This document shows positions 11,881 through 24,211 of a stretch of 64,000 nt of DNA, piece by piece. The position numbers were made by a program, and so were the translations under genes. The first letter of the stretch is position 1. Each line of letters opens with the position of its first letter. This stretch comes from Saururus chinensis (taxonomy: Eukaryota > Streptophyta > Magnoliopsida > Piperales > Saururaceae). The DNA is taken from NCBI GenBank assembly GCA_035235625.1, contig CP141147.1, forward strand, positions 28,130,756-28,194,755. Direction: 5' to 3'. The notes beneath the pieces were generated by a model. The model was given only the letters and a program-made list of their open reading frames with translations. It searched no databases and had not been told where the DNA came from.

Positions 11881-12169
11881 CACATGGTCTTCCCAAAATG
11901 CCAAGGTACAATGAAAGGAGAGGGCTCTCTTTGGGCATGGGGACCGTGTATAGGGCCCAGCCTACTCTTGATAGCACACATTGGGCAAGCATTCTTGAGC
12001 ACAAGCAGCTCCAATAAATTTGGGTGAACTCTTCTATGAACATTATAAATGTCTTTTAGATATCATACACTTCGCAAATGATTTTTGTCAATGGCATTTG
12101 CTAGAGAAAACAATGAGTTATTAACACTAGATCAGCTCGTGAACCTTGACCCGCTTAGGCCGTCGTTCA

Positions 12170-12265
12170 CTTGAAATCGACTGCGCAAGTATTAGCATAT
12201 AAAATTGACAAAAAATAAAATTTATGTGAAACTTGTGTGCTAATATGTACGCCATCAATTTAGGT
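12170..12265. repeat. Foldback element with GTGTGCTAATATG arm (copy in unit 1)
   Basis: AATCGACTGCGCAAGTATTAG and TGTGTGCTAATATGTACGCC form two imperfect arms. Related foldbacks are at 18285-18380, 35215-35320, 45800-45900, 58490-58580 and 62965-63050. Confidence 0.5.
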
Positions 12266-13834
12266 TGATCCATGGTTAACAAAACTTCACCAGTCACTAT
12301 GCTGGTGAAGGTTCGCTAGCTTATTACAATTTGATGTCGCAGGTGTCCCTCCTATTTTAGGGAGTGTGTGACTGGGGATGCTTCTACACGTGCTCCATGC
12401 CTCCATCACCATGCAGTTAGTTCACTTAGATGATTGGATGGGCCACAGTGGGTTCTCTTTTAATTGAAGGGACAAAGCCGAACGACCTAAACTTTGCTCT
12501 GAATTTTGGACAGGGGAGGTGTCAAATTTGCTTGTGGAACGAGTCTGGACTTGAATTGCCGATGATGATTATTACATGAATAGCTGAGAATGGAATAGAA
12601 TGGGGTGTTAAACTTTGTTCCAAGCATTTTGATGTGTTGGTTACTCAAAGATCATGTACTAGTGAACCTCACTAGTCCCTCAATCGAATTTGTAATATTT
12701 CCTTCTCCTTTTCCATCTCATATGTTGCAGGTTGGCCAGATTTGCTAGGCCCATGGGCCTTGAAAATTCATGACACGATATCGATTGAAGCATCTATAAC
12801 TGAATATACTAATATTCTTCACCCATATGGTACCCATGTTATGCCATGATCTATTAGTACTCAGCAAATGTTACATAGTTTAAGATAGTTCTAAGCTACT
12901 AGTTGGTACATAGATAACCTATTTTTAAAACTTCTAATCATTTCAATATGTTGGTTATTTGAAAATCTTGAGTGTCAATAGTCATTTGATCTAAATTTAA
13001 GTTGTAAGTAAGGCTCTATTTTTTCCGGGGTCCTCATGAAGCCCACCTATTGGATCCCAAAAACTCTAGTGATTAGACAAGGTAGAAAGGCATTACATAT
13101 AGGAGAGTGATGCTCCTTGCCATACAAAAGAAAGGCCTTAAGATTTGTTTGGAATAAGAGGAAACGGAGAAAGGAAAAGGCACATTGATCAGGAAACCAT
13201 CTCCGAAGGAAGGAAAAAACACTATAGAGGAGGGGAAGCCCCTTTTGCTAAGAAAATATTCTTTTTTTTTCAGCAAAATGGGGCATTATCATCCTTTTTT
13301 TAAGAAAAATTCATGCTTTCTAAAGGTAAGTGAACTCTATTCCCTATTTTAATAAATATCTTAACTAAAAATCTACTCATATATTACTTATAACCTTTGT
13401 CATAAGATTCTCATCAGTTCCTTGGTTAACTTCTCTTAACGTCTCTTTTAGCAAGAGCTAAAGTAGCTCCTAATAATACCCTTCACTCAAATTCATAAGA
13501 TCTGGAGAGTAGAGAGTCGTTAGCAGTGGAAATCCTCTTAAAGCTCCTGGCTGAAAGGTGCATCCAAATTCTAGACACCCCTGTACACTTGCTGCATTTC
13601 GCCTTAACTGGTTAAGTTGTCATTATCATTCTCTCCAACTGCCTTACTCTTCTTCAAATCTCCCAAAAAACGGTCATGTTTGCCGGATTAGAGGCTCCCT
13701 CCGCGGATAAAATGCTAGCAAATAACTTGTTGGCAGACAAAGACACACACAAGACTTGTATGCAGGCTATTTTTTATGTTATTTTGCCTTTTTTATTGAC
13801 TTAAATAGTGAAAATTCATTCATCCTTCGTTTTA

Positions 13835-14299
13835 AAAGAATTTTTTCCATATTACCTAGCTTGATACACAAATATTTTATATTCCCTAGATTTTAACACT
13901 TAATCCTATATGACCTGGTTTAGGACAAAGATACCTTTAGGTCACAAATAAATTCATACCCAAGTTCTTATCTCATTATTGGTGACGAATCACCGACGAT
14001 GGCACAAAATTATATGAGCAAAATCAAAACATACAGCATACGGAAAACAAAGCAATCACTCAAAGATGATCGATAGAAAGTAAAAAATTTCTCCTTTTCA
14101 ATCCTGTGTATCAGAGAACGAACCACAACCAAGCCACCTCCCAATTTCAATCTAAAAACTAGTTCTTAGTTAAAAAAATACGAAAATAACAGAATTCAAA
14201 CAAAGAATCAATAGAATCCACTTTAGTGCTTGCTAAATTGCAACAAATAAATTGTTCGACAATCTTGAAAATTGGGTTGCATTTAGAACAGATTGAAGG
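13835..14299. other. AT-rich inserted spacer, no gene seen
   Basis: Left flank of the hAT element within the interruption of duplication unit 2. No open frame or repeat structure was recognised. The last eight bases (14292-14299, ATTGAAGG) are the left target-site copy of the hAT element. Confidence 0.5.
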
Positions 14300-15427
14300 T
14301 AGGGCTGGGAATCAGGTCAGGTCAAATCGGGTCGGGTTGGCCTTGACCCTCACTGAAATCAAGATCGGGTCATGACCCAACCCAATTTTTAAATCGGGTG
14401 GAAAATCCAAACCCTAACCCTACTTGAGTCGGGTCGGGTCTAGTATGCGAGTAACCCTACTTTTTTCCACAATTTTTTTATTAGACTCGTATTATATACC
14501 TTCTCTCTTTGCAAAGGGCAAATACAAATGAAATTAAATACATTACAACATTAATTGAAATATTTGGTTCTTTGGCTAATTTGTGGATACATTTTTTGTA
14601 GTAGCTATCAACAAAGACCTTAGAGGTATAATGTTGCATTTTCTCCATTCTAAGAGAATGATAACAAAATAGACCTTCAACATTCATTTACTTATGATCA
14701 GCCTACTTGGCTTTCGATATTCAGCATGTCTTAATTTTAAAATTCCAGTAACTACTTCTATATGGCTGCTCATAACCTTAACCTCCTTTGCAATAGGTGA
14801 CACTTGACTACAATTTTTCTCCTCCGAAAACTGTCCCTCATCGAGTTCTATTATCCGCCTATCTGGATACATGTTCCTAACCTGCTCCCTATTATAAATG
14901 TCAGGCCTTTAACAGAGAGCTAAATTTAGTATGCGATGTGTTCTTCTGAAGGAGAGAGGATGAGTAATGAATATAACAAAATATAACATATTTTCATTTC
15001 ATTCACCACACCTAAAAAATAACAAAAAATAAATTAAACTATATATAAATTAACCACACTTTGAAGATACCGTTCTCTGTTATCCCAAAATGGATGTCTA
15101 CTACAAAGCAAAATATATGTGATCACACCTATGCTCCAAACAACTAATTCATGCTCAAATTTATGTTTAAGCACCTCTAGTTCAACATAGTATACACTAA
15201 ACAAACACTATAATAATAGTATAAATAAGTCCAATAGACCAACACTATAATAATAAGGTTCTTTATTATTTGTAGTCGGGTAAAAGTCGGGTTGTACGGG
15301 TCGGGTACGACCCTACCCTAAATTCAAAACGGGTCAAGAACCTAAACCCTAACCCTACCTGTAGTCGGGTCGGGTGCAGGGTTAAGCGGGTCATGTAAAT
15401 GGGTCGGGTTGAATTTTCCTAGCCCTA
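14300..15427. mobile_element. Non-autonomous hAT-type element, 1128 bp
   Basis: Left end TAGGGCTGGGAA and right end TTTTCCTAGCCCTA are inverted (TAGGGCTGGGAA against TAGGGCTAGGAAAA). The flanks ATTGAAGG (14292-14299) and ATTAAAGG (15428-15435) match at 7 of 8 bases, the 8-bp target duplication expected of hAT. Subterminal regions are packed with GGGTCGGGT and its complement. The interior is AT-rich, with two short minus-strand frames (14481-14687, 14684-14872) that carry no hAT transposase motif I can recognise. Confidence 0.8.
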
Positions 15428-15529
15428 ATTAAAGGACTCCGAAAACTTGCCGCAAATGGGGATTTGATATGGCAAAAAGAAAGGATTTTTAGGAGTACAA
15501 CGAATCGATGTATTCTTTGAGCTGATAAC

Positions 15530-16560
15530 CCATAATATGATATCCTCTATATCTCATATATGATAACATGATATTCATCATAGCGTGTTATTAATAACAT
15601 GATATTCAACATAGCGTATTATCGATAACACAATATGTCAACAATGCATGTTATTAATAATACAATATGCTACGATATCCTCTATATCACATATACGATA
15701 ATACGATAACATCAAAGCGTGTTATTGATAACATGATATGCCAATAAGACATCTTATTTATTTTCATCTATATCGCATATACTATAATATGATATTCGTC
15801 ATAATGTGTTATCGATAATATGATATTTGGCATAGCGTGTTATCAATAACACAATATGCCAACAATACGTGTTATTGATAATACAATATGCTACGATATC
15901 TCTATATTACATATATGATAATGCGATATTCGCCAAAGCGTATTATTGATAACACAATATTTGCTATAGCGTATTATTAATAACACGATATTCGTCATAG
16001 TGTGTTATCGATAATAAATTATTTGGCATAGTGTGTTATCGATAACACGATATGCCAACAAGACATGTTATTTATGTTCCTCTATATCGCATATACTATA
16101 ACATGATATTCGTCATAGCGTGTTATCGATAACGCAATATTTAGCATAACGTGTTATCAATAACATGATATTTAGCATAGTGTGTTATCAATAACATGAT
16201 ATTTGGCATAGCATGTTATTGATAACACGATATGCCAACAATACATGTTATTAATAATACAATATACTACGATATCCTCTATATTACATATACGATAATA
16301 TGATATTCGCCAAAGCGTGTTATTGATAACAACAAATAATGTGTTATCGATAACACAATATTTTCCATAGCGTGTTATTGATAACACAATATGCCAACAA
16401 TACATGTTAATGATAATTCAATATATCACAAATACTATAATACGATATTCGTTATAGCGTGTTATCGATAACACAATATTCATCATAGCGTGTTATCGAT
16501 AACACGATATTCGTCATAGTGTGTTATTGATAACACGATATTCGTTAATATTTGTTATTG
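15530..16560. repeat. 31-bp palindrome-containing satellite with longer-period structure
   Basis: The best-preserved units start CGATATTC or CAATATTC at 16443, 16474, 16505 and 16536, an exact 31-bp period. The unit core GTGTTATCGATAACAC is a 16-bp perfect palindrome joined by GATATTCGTCATAGC. Across the array the units are interrupted by a second motif, (C)CTCTATAT(C/T)(G/A)CATATA, near 15543, 15673, 15767, 15899, 16080 and 16277, and by GCCAACAATACATGTTATT segments, giving a higher-order pattern of roughly 90-200 bp. Not coding. Confidence 0.9.
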
Positions 16561-16564
16561 ATAC

Positions 16565-17125
16565 AATTGTTCATTAAGCTAGGGATGAAAACCTCTAAGA
16601 TAGTGTACATGTTTACATAAGATATTTTGTATAATAAAATTTATATATAAAAAATCATACTAGAGTCCCTCTTTGCACATTAGGGTAGGAGGCTATTATA
16701 GCTATTTTACAATGTTATTCCTTAGTATCTACATCCATCTCCATTTTTATATAGTCTTGTTCTCCCTGGATAGTCCCTCAAGGTTCATTTTTGGAGTTAC
16801 AGTGTCATCTTGATATCCTTTGTAGGGATGAATAGTTTATGTGGTTAGGAATTTTTGTACAAAATTCAGAGAAGAGTGGTCGCTGATGAAGTGAGGGAGG
16901 TCGACAATCATTGAATAGAAATCGGAATTTGTTGTTAATAAAAACCACCGGGCAAAAATCATAAATTATCACGACTAGTTTACATAATTATAAACCCTAA
17001 CCTTTGTTACAAGAGTATTTTGGTCTAATTTTTTTAAAATATTGTGTAAATCTAAGCTCTATAAAATATTTTTTACAAAATTAAAAAATATAAAATATTT
17101 ATATTTTAGGGAGAAAAAACTCGTT
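16565..17125. other. Spacer after satellite, no gene seen
   Basis: AT-rich DNA completing the interruption of duplication unit 2. No repeat or coding signal was recognised. Confidence 0.5.
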
Positions 17126-17782
17126 TTAAAATTAACGATTATAGAATTATTACTGGTATAATAGCAGGCTGCCAGAATAAGAACTACGGTCAACTGGTTG
17201 TTTCCTGAAAAGGAGGTGGAGTTCCGGTTGGCCTCAATCTTAACCAGTTGCCAGAATACGAATTTTCCGGAGTCAAATTCTTGAGAGGTCGGTGCAGCCT
17301 TGCCAGTGGCGTGGTAATCAGGTAATTAGGATAGTCGGTCGGTCACTTGGATGCAGTCATTCGGTCACTAGGTCAGTTAGTCAATCGATCATTTGGTCAA
17401 TCCGTCAAACGCTGAAATAAATAATGGGACAATTGAACACTGTCCGATTACCACCCCGTACAACTTCATTAATAGGCCAGTACAACTGAGACAGAATTCT
17501 GCTCTATTTCCAAATTAACTTTAATTTGTGACAAAACAAACATTGAAAATTACTTATCTAAAAATAGTTTTGCATACTCTTATTTTGATCAATGTATTGC
17601 ACGCCTAATTAAAGCTTAATTTATTTCGACACCCAACTTCATATTATAAATTTAACTAAAATTTTCAATTTGGCTGAAAAAATATCTTCTACTATAAAAA
17701 TATATAACTAAGAATCAAAGAGATAGAAAGAGACAATGCCAATAACAACCTGATTTATGAGACAATGACCAACATTATCAGT

Positions 17783-17976
17783 GCTCATTTTGTCCTATAT
17801 TAATAATTATATTTAAAATAATAATAATTTTTATTATATGGTGAAATCTTTTAAAAAAAAGAGAAAATAAATTTATAATATTTTTTTTTAAGTACTCAAT
17901 AGAATAAAATAAAATTAGTAATATAAAATATATATTTTTTACCAAGTGTAGCTATTAATTTAAAATGGAGGAAATA
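17783..17976. mobile_element. Stowaway-like MITE, family A (duplicated locus copy 2)
   Basis: Counterpart of the element at 11680-11880. Its ends have decayed further (GCTCATTTTGTCCTATATTA and AAAATGGAGGAAATA). Confidence 0.75.
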
Positions 17977-18284
17977 TATAATTACACACATGGTCTTCCC
18001 AAAATGCCAAGGTACAATAAAGGGAGAGGGTTCTCTTTGGGCATAGGGATCATGTAAAGGGCCCCACCCGCTCCTGGTAGCATGCATTGGGCTAGCGTTC
18101 TTGAGCACAAGTAGCTCTAGTTCATTAGTCCAACTAATATAAGTACAAGCAATTCCAATAAATTTGGGTTACGAACTTCATAAATGTCTTTTAGATATTA
18201 TACACTTTGCAATTGATTTTTGTCAATGATATTTGCTAGAGAAAACGATGAGGAAGGTTCACCTGCTTAGGCTGTTGATCACCC

Positions 18285-18380
18285 GAAATCGACGGCCCAA
18301 GTATTAGAGAGTATAAAACTGACAAAAAATATTCATGTAAAACTTGTGTGCTAGTATGTGTGCCGTCAATTTTAAAGATG
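18285..18380. repeat. Foldback element (copy in unit 2)
   Basis: AATCGACGGCCCAAGTATTAG and TGTGTGCTAGTATGTGTGCC are the counterparts of the arms at 12170-12265, so this insertion also predates the tandem duplication. Confidence 0.5.
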
Positions 18381-19797
18381 ATCAACGGCTGACAAAACTT
18401 CACCAGCTGATTACAACTCGATGTTGCAGGTGTCCCTCCTATTTTAAAGAGTGTGTGACTGGGGATGCTTCTACACGTGCTCCATGCCTCCATCACCATG
18501 CGGTTAGTTCACTCAGTTGATTAGATGGGCCACCGTGGGTTCTCTTTTAATTGAAGGGGCAAAGCCCAACGACCTAAACTTTGCTCTGAGTTTTGGAAAG
18601 GGGAGGTGTCAAATTTGCTTGTGGAACAAGTCTGGACTTGAATTGCCGATGATGATTATTACATGAATAGCTGTGAACGGATTATAATGGGGTGTCAAAC
18701 TTTGTTCCAAGCATTTTGATGTGTTGGTTACTCAAAGCTCATGCACTAGTGAACCTCATTAGTCTCTGAATCGAATTTGTAATATTTCCTTCTCTTTTTC
18801 CATCTCATATGTTGCAGGTTGGCCAGGTTCGCTAGGCCCATGGGCCTTGATAATTCATGACACGATATTAATTGAAGCATCAATAACTGAATACACTAAT
18901 ATTCTTCACCCATATAGTACCTATTTTATGCCATGATCTAATAGTACTCAGCAAATGTTACATAGTTTATGATAGTTCTAAGCAACTAGTTGGTACATAT
19001 GTAACCTATTCTTAAAACTTATAATCATTTCAATTTGTTGGTTATTTGAAAATCTTGAGCGTCAATGGTCATTTGATGTAAATTTAAGTCCTCATGGAGC
19101 CCACCTATATGATCTCAAAAACTCTAGTAATTAGACCGGGTAGAAAGGCATTGTATATAGAATAGTGGATACCCCTTGCTATAGAAAAGAAAGGCCTTAA
19201 GCTTTGTTTGGAACACGGAGAAAAGGAGAAAGGAAAAGGCAAGGAAAAAGCACACTATAATTAAAGGAGGTAGCGCCTTTTGCAGGGAATTTATTTTTCA
19301 GCAAAATGGGGCATTTTCATCACTTTTTTATGAAAAATTCATGCTTTCTAAAGGTAAGTGAATTATATTCCCTATATTAATAAATATCTTAATTAAAAAT
19401 CTACTCAGATATTACTTACATCCTTTGTCATAATATTCTTATTCTTTCCTTGGTTAACTTCTCTTAATGTCTCTTAGAGCAAGAGCTAAAGTAGCTCCTA
19501 ATAATACCATTAACTCAAATTCACAAGATCTGGAGAGTGGTTAATGTAAAAATCCTCTTCTAAAGCACTTCGTTGAAAGGTGCATCCAAATTCCAAACAC
19601 CCCCATGCACTAAATTCCAAGCAACCTCATTTCACCTTAACTGGTTAAGTTGTCATTAGTTAGGGAATAGGTCCCGCACTCAATGCCTTAATCTTTCAAA
19701 TGTCACTTTTCTTGTTGAGTGTTGAATAGTCCTTTGAGCACAAATATTATTAGGGTAGAGCTAGGACTTTGGGTGATGGGGGCAAGGGAAAAAGACA

Positions 19798-20001
19798 TAC
19801 TCCATCCATCTTATATTAATAACTCTATTTGATAAAAAAATTTTATATATATTAATAGTTCTATTTTAATTTAAGTGATTGGGTACTTAAAAAAGAGTAT
19901 CATAAGCTTATTTTCTCTTCTCTTAAATGTAGGTTTCACTATATAATAAAAATTATTATTATTTTCAAATGTAACTATTAATATAAGAAAGAGGGAGTAT
20001 A
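19798..20001. mobile_element. Stowaway-like MITE, family A, reverse orientation
   Basis: TACTCCATCCATCTTATATT at the left and AAGAAAGAGGGAGTAT at the right are inverted ends next to TA. The interior is family A on the minus strand. Most of it recurs in the same orientation at 21880-22040. Confidence 0.8.
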
Positions 20002-20514
20002 TAACAAACTTTATACTTTCTTTGTAATTTACATGAGAAAAAAATGATTTAAAGGGCTAATTTATAGATTGATAAAATTTGAAGAGAAACAAATTAATTT
20101 AAAATTAAAAAATATAATAAAAGCACATCGGAAAACATATAGCAGATTGTCGGGAGAGGAAAGATGGTGCGAGAATTGTTCGTAACCTCATAATCCTCTT
20201 CGATCTCTCCAACTCCTACATCGAAATTGCTCATAACCTCTGCAATTGAATTATGAGCTGCTCTATTTAATAATAGTCTTTTTTTATTTAAATTCAAGAT
20301 GCTTATAGTTTTATGATGATGACTTAATAAGTGAATGGTTTATTTGAATGGTATGTGAGAATGAATTTATGTGAATGGTCTTATTGAGACGAGTTTTTTG
20401 CCATGGTATGTGAAAATTTGGTTATATGAATATGTTTTTGTAAATCAATTTTTATAGGAAATGTATTTATGTGAATGTATTAATTTGATGACTCTTGAAA
20501 TTTGAAATAACAAT

Positions 20515-21840
20515 GAATATGGAAGAAATATTGGAGGACCTTGTGTATATTTATGTATGATAACTATATTGTCTATAATTGAGGAATCATATATGCTACA
20601 TACATATAGATCTCTTCCACGTCGTTCTATTTCAATAGATGGTTATCAATACTTGACACAAAAATTGGGAGGGTAACCGAATAAATTTTGAGATATGTAT
20701 AAAATGTATCCTGATTCATTTTTAAAGTTGTATAGGATATTACTCTAAAATAATTTATGTGATACTAGGTATGCCACAGTGGAAGAAATAGTGGCTACTT
20801 TCTTACTAGTAGCAGGACATGATCAACGATATTCAATTTGTCAAGATCGTCTGACTTGATCAAAGTGGACAATCAATAAGAATTTCAATAAGATTTTGAA
20901 TGTACTTTCCTTATATGCACTACCATTAATGATAAGTCCTTCTAGTAGCACACCACAAGTAGTGATGTCTGATCCACGGTTTTACCCATATTGTAAGAAT
21001 AGAATTTATCTAAATAATTGGTTCATGAAAGTTGACATGTATATTTATATGTTATGATAGTTTACTTGTCCATTTATATGACATTTGAGTCATGATGTAC
21101 AAGATTGTATTGGTATCATTGATGGAACTCATATAAAGGCAATTCCTTATGGGCCTAACAAGACAAGTTATCATAATTGGCATGGTTGGTTATCACAAAA
21201 TATATTGGCAGCTTGCAATTTTAATATGGAATTTATATATATCCTTGTGGGATGGGAAAGTTCTGCAAATAATACAAGGATATTGAAGGATGCCATAAGA
21301 GAGTTAATGGTCTTCCTACATCATCATGTATTATAGTGATACATATCTCATATATAATATTTATCTTTATAATTTTATATTTATATATATATTAATAGTT
21401 GTAATTATTTATTGAATAGGGAAGTTCGATTTGGTTGATTGCGGCTATCCTAATCAAATAAAAAAATTAGCATCATATCGTGGAATTCACTATCACCTCA
21501 AAGAATATAGTACAGAAGTAAGAAGTCGGCCACACAATTCACATGAAGTTTTCAATCATTGGCATGCATCCTTAAGGAATGTCATTGAGCTGATTTTTGG
21601 GTGTTTGAAGTCACAATTTAAGTTTTTTAAAGATCATCCACCCTCCTTTCCTTATGTTACTCAAGTGAAAATAGTTTTTGCATGTTGTGCATTGCATAAT
21701 TTTCTTCGTATGAAAAATAGTGAAGATTTGTTTGAAACCAATAATGAAGAGGAAGAGGAAGCACCACGTAATATTTAAGATGTGGAGAAGAAGATTCTAA
21801 TACAGATAATGATTTGGAGACTTAAGTTGAACAAAGGACA
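20515..21840 (+). pseudogene. PIF/Harbinger (HARBI1-like) transposase pseudogene
   Basis: Three segments match the family order. About 20695-21000: a helical N-terminal part with VEEIVATFLLVAGHDQRYS and DPRFYPYCKN, broken by at least two stops. 21085-21336: DCIGIIDGTHIKAIPYG and SQNILAACNFNMEFIY, holding the first catalytic Asp (codon 21121). 21425-21778: LVDCGYPN with the second Asp (21437), ASYRGIHYHLKE, and RNVIELIFG with the Glu (21587), then CCALHNFLR. The DDE triad is still readable, but the frames are separated by stops, an insert of about 100 bp after YCKN and an intron-like 90 bp after 21336. Near DAIR a shifted frame reads NGLPTSS, which fits the family better. Inactive as it stands. 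Confidence 0.85.
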
Positions 21841-21879
21841 GCCACAAATGCTTAGCGAGATGAAATAGTTGGCCGTACA

Positions 21880-22040
21880 TGGAATATATTAATAACTCCA
21901 TTTGATAAAAAAATTATTTTATATTAATAGTTCTATTTTAATTTAAGTGATTTGGAACTTAAAAAAGAGTATCATAAGCTTATTTTCTCTTCATTTAAAT
22001 GTAGATTTCACTATATAATAAAATTTATTATTAAAGGGAT
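21880..22040. mobile_element. Partial family-A MITE, second copy beside transposase
   Basis: ATATTAATAACTCCATTTGA through ATAATAAAATTTATTATT is nearly identical to 19811-19960, same orientation, but lacks both terminal CTCC/GGAG ends. Confidence 0.75.
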
Positions 22041-24210
22041 TTACAATTACCCCGTAACCTTGAATGTGGCTGTGCCCCCAAATGCCACGGCTTTTTTGTA
22101 TGCATTAAAATAGACCCCAAACTTAGTAAACCCAAAAACTAAACTAAGAGGATGAGATTGACCTTCTCAGTGAGGCTTTTTACTGTAAGAAATGTGTTAA
22201 ACCCCAAAATGGCATGTGGAAATTAATGTCGAACTTTATAAGATATGGAGATATCTAGGGTTGGTGACTTGGTGTGTTTGTTGGGCCTGCGTCGTGCCCC
22301 TCGCCTTTTCAGCTCCTAGGCGTGGCGTGCAATTCCAGCCACAATCTCACCAAAATGGGTCGTGAAGTCCATGCAAAGCCAGACAAATCCGGGCCCATTT
22401 TATAACTGGGTTGGTTTGGATTCAACGTCTCAACCCACTTTTCCGTACCTTCAAGACCGTCCTTCCGGGCCCATCTAGCTGTCCCCGACAAGCATCGTGC
22501 TTCAGCCCCCAAATTCCAAAAGTCCCTTTCACATGGCCAAGGGCCGGTGCATGCCCAACAGTAGTTTATCATTGGAGGGTCCTCTTCCAGAGACTACAAT
22601 CTGGATTCAATTGGGCCCAGCAAGGAGGAAGCGATTTAGCTGAAACTGAAAGTCTGTGTTCTGGAACCTTTGAATGTTAGCTGCTTCATGGTGGTTCTTG
22701 CCTTGCTCAAAGGTACAAGAATGTTGCAATAAGATACGAGTAGCTGGGAACAACATATTTGTTTTTAATCTTTGCACCTAATTATATTTTAGAGCCTCAT
22801 TAGTATGAGCCTAAGTATTTCAGGCCCTTAAATTAAAATTTAATTGTGCAGATTAATCACCCTCCACCCCCTTTATTAACGGTTGTTGTCAGATCTCGAT
22901 GCTCATGATTAGGTTAACTTTTTTTATATATTTAATATTAATTATATTTGGTTTAATATATGAGTATTGTACATGTTCGAGGAATTGACGGTAAGATACA
23001 GTTGTCTAAGAGGCTGGTTGCCCTATCTCATCTCATCGAGGCAAATCTTAAGGACTCCAACACTCCTCGTTAACAATTAAAAAGACATTTGCTTATTGAA
23101 ATTGAAATTGAAATTGAAATGAGCTTAGTTAATCAAACTAAATTATTCAAATGAACTACTCTCTCTCTCCATGTGTCTGATAAAGTGTGTGCCACATGCA
23201 TTAGACCATTCTTATGATCAGTTAGTCCCACCTAACCTGTGGCCTGTGGGTACGGAATAAATAGAACCTTCAACTTCCTTCACATAAATATATTTATTTA
23301 GTTTACTTATTCAATGTTCGTACCATGTGATTAAAGTCGTATATCACACATGACATTGATATATACGTAGCGTACTATGAAAACTTAATTTAAATCGCTA
23401 ATAATGTTCTTATGAAAAAATATTTAATTAAACGCTGACCAAGGCTTTCTAGAGAGTGTATGACAACACCAACAGTTACAACGTAATGCAACATTTGGAT
23501 TAACGTTAAAAAGTCGGCTAATGTTCACATATTTATATGAGTGAAGACTGGGAGACCACAAGTGCCTAATGAACTTGGACCTGCTCTAGTATGTGAATGT
23601 ATTTGATCCTAATAGAGCATGGTATATTGTGCTACTATAATATTGTCTCGTCATATAGTTGACCACATCACTGTATTTGGAAAGCTAAATACATATATAG
23701 ATACTTATCTTACATAAGCTGGTTTTCATGGACACATAGGTTGAATTCATTTTATAAGCACTTTCAAAGCTTCTAAATTAACAAGGGCTTTCCAATTTTG
23801 TACAATTGGTGGAGTTAGACATGCGGTCTTATCTAAGTGCTAATTAATGGTAATGCTGTTGGAGAAGTTGTTAGCCACAGAGGACTAATTAAGGTAAGAT
23901 TATTGACTGATTTCTTCTTGTATTAGATCTCCTGTACATCTTTTTAACAAGCAAGCAAACAACACAATATATATTATTACGTTTGCTTTTAGAGTTAAGT
24001 GGTATATTTTTCTTCATGCTATAAGAAAGCGAGGGGTGTAGCAAGGGCTATGGCTCCCCCTCTCCCCTCAATGTTTAGTGGAGTCTATTTAGGTGGGGTC
24101 AAGAATCCCTTTGAGTTTTCTTCGTAGGTGGGCCATGTAGCTAGCCCCCTTGAATGGAGTGGCCACCTAAGCTTTTTTCCTGACTCCAATCATAGATGGA
24201 GGTCCTTTGT
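22040..24210. other. Intergenic, no supported gene
   Basis: A GC-richer stretch at 22260-22680 has overlapping frames on both strands (22309-22572 minus, 22411-22680 plus) without a known domain. A short hexanucleotide run, (ATTGAA)n, lies near 23095-23120. The rest is unremarkable AT-rich DNA. Confidence 0.6.
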
Positions 24211-24211
24211 A

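Larger units (their letters stand above)
9490..13620 (+). repeat. Tandem duplication unit 1, about 4.1 kb
   Basis: The 9490-9660 and 10985-13620 parts correspond in order to 13630-13835 plus 17125-19660. Shared landmarks include GCCGGATTAGAGGCTCC (9570 and 13683), GTTGTTTCCTGAAAAGGAGG (11091 and 17197), CTGGGGATGCTTCTACACG (12371 and 18461) and CCATGGGCCTTGA near 12752 and 18839. No gene is evident in either copy. Unit 1 carries about 1.3 kb (9660-10980) that unit 2 lacks, including an RNase H fragment and a MITE. Confidence 0.8.
13625..19660 (+). repeat. Tandem duplication unit 2, interrupted
   Basis: Homology to unit 1 runs 13630-13835 and resumes at about 17125-19660. It stops at GGTTAAGTTGTCATTA (about 19644-19659), and the matching point near 13612 is where unit 1 ends and unit 2 begins; this common edge shows a direct tandem arrangement. 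About 3.3 kb (13835-17125) was inserted or retained, holding a hAT element and a satellite array. Confidence 0.75.

Noticed and set aside
14400..15360. Telomere-like AAACCCTAACCCTA motifs
   Set aside because: Only two short copies, both inside the hAT element ends; not an interstitial telomere array.
16172..16405. 77-codon minus-strand frame
   Set aside because: Translation of the 31-bp satellite, visibly periodic.
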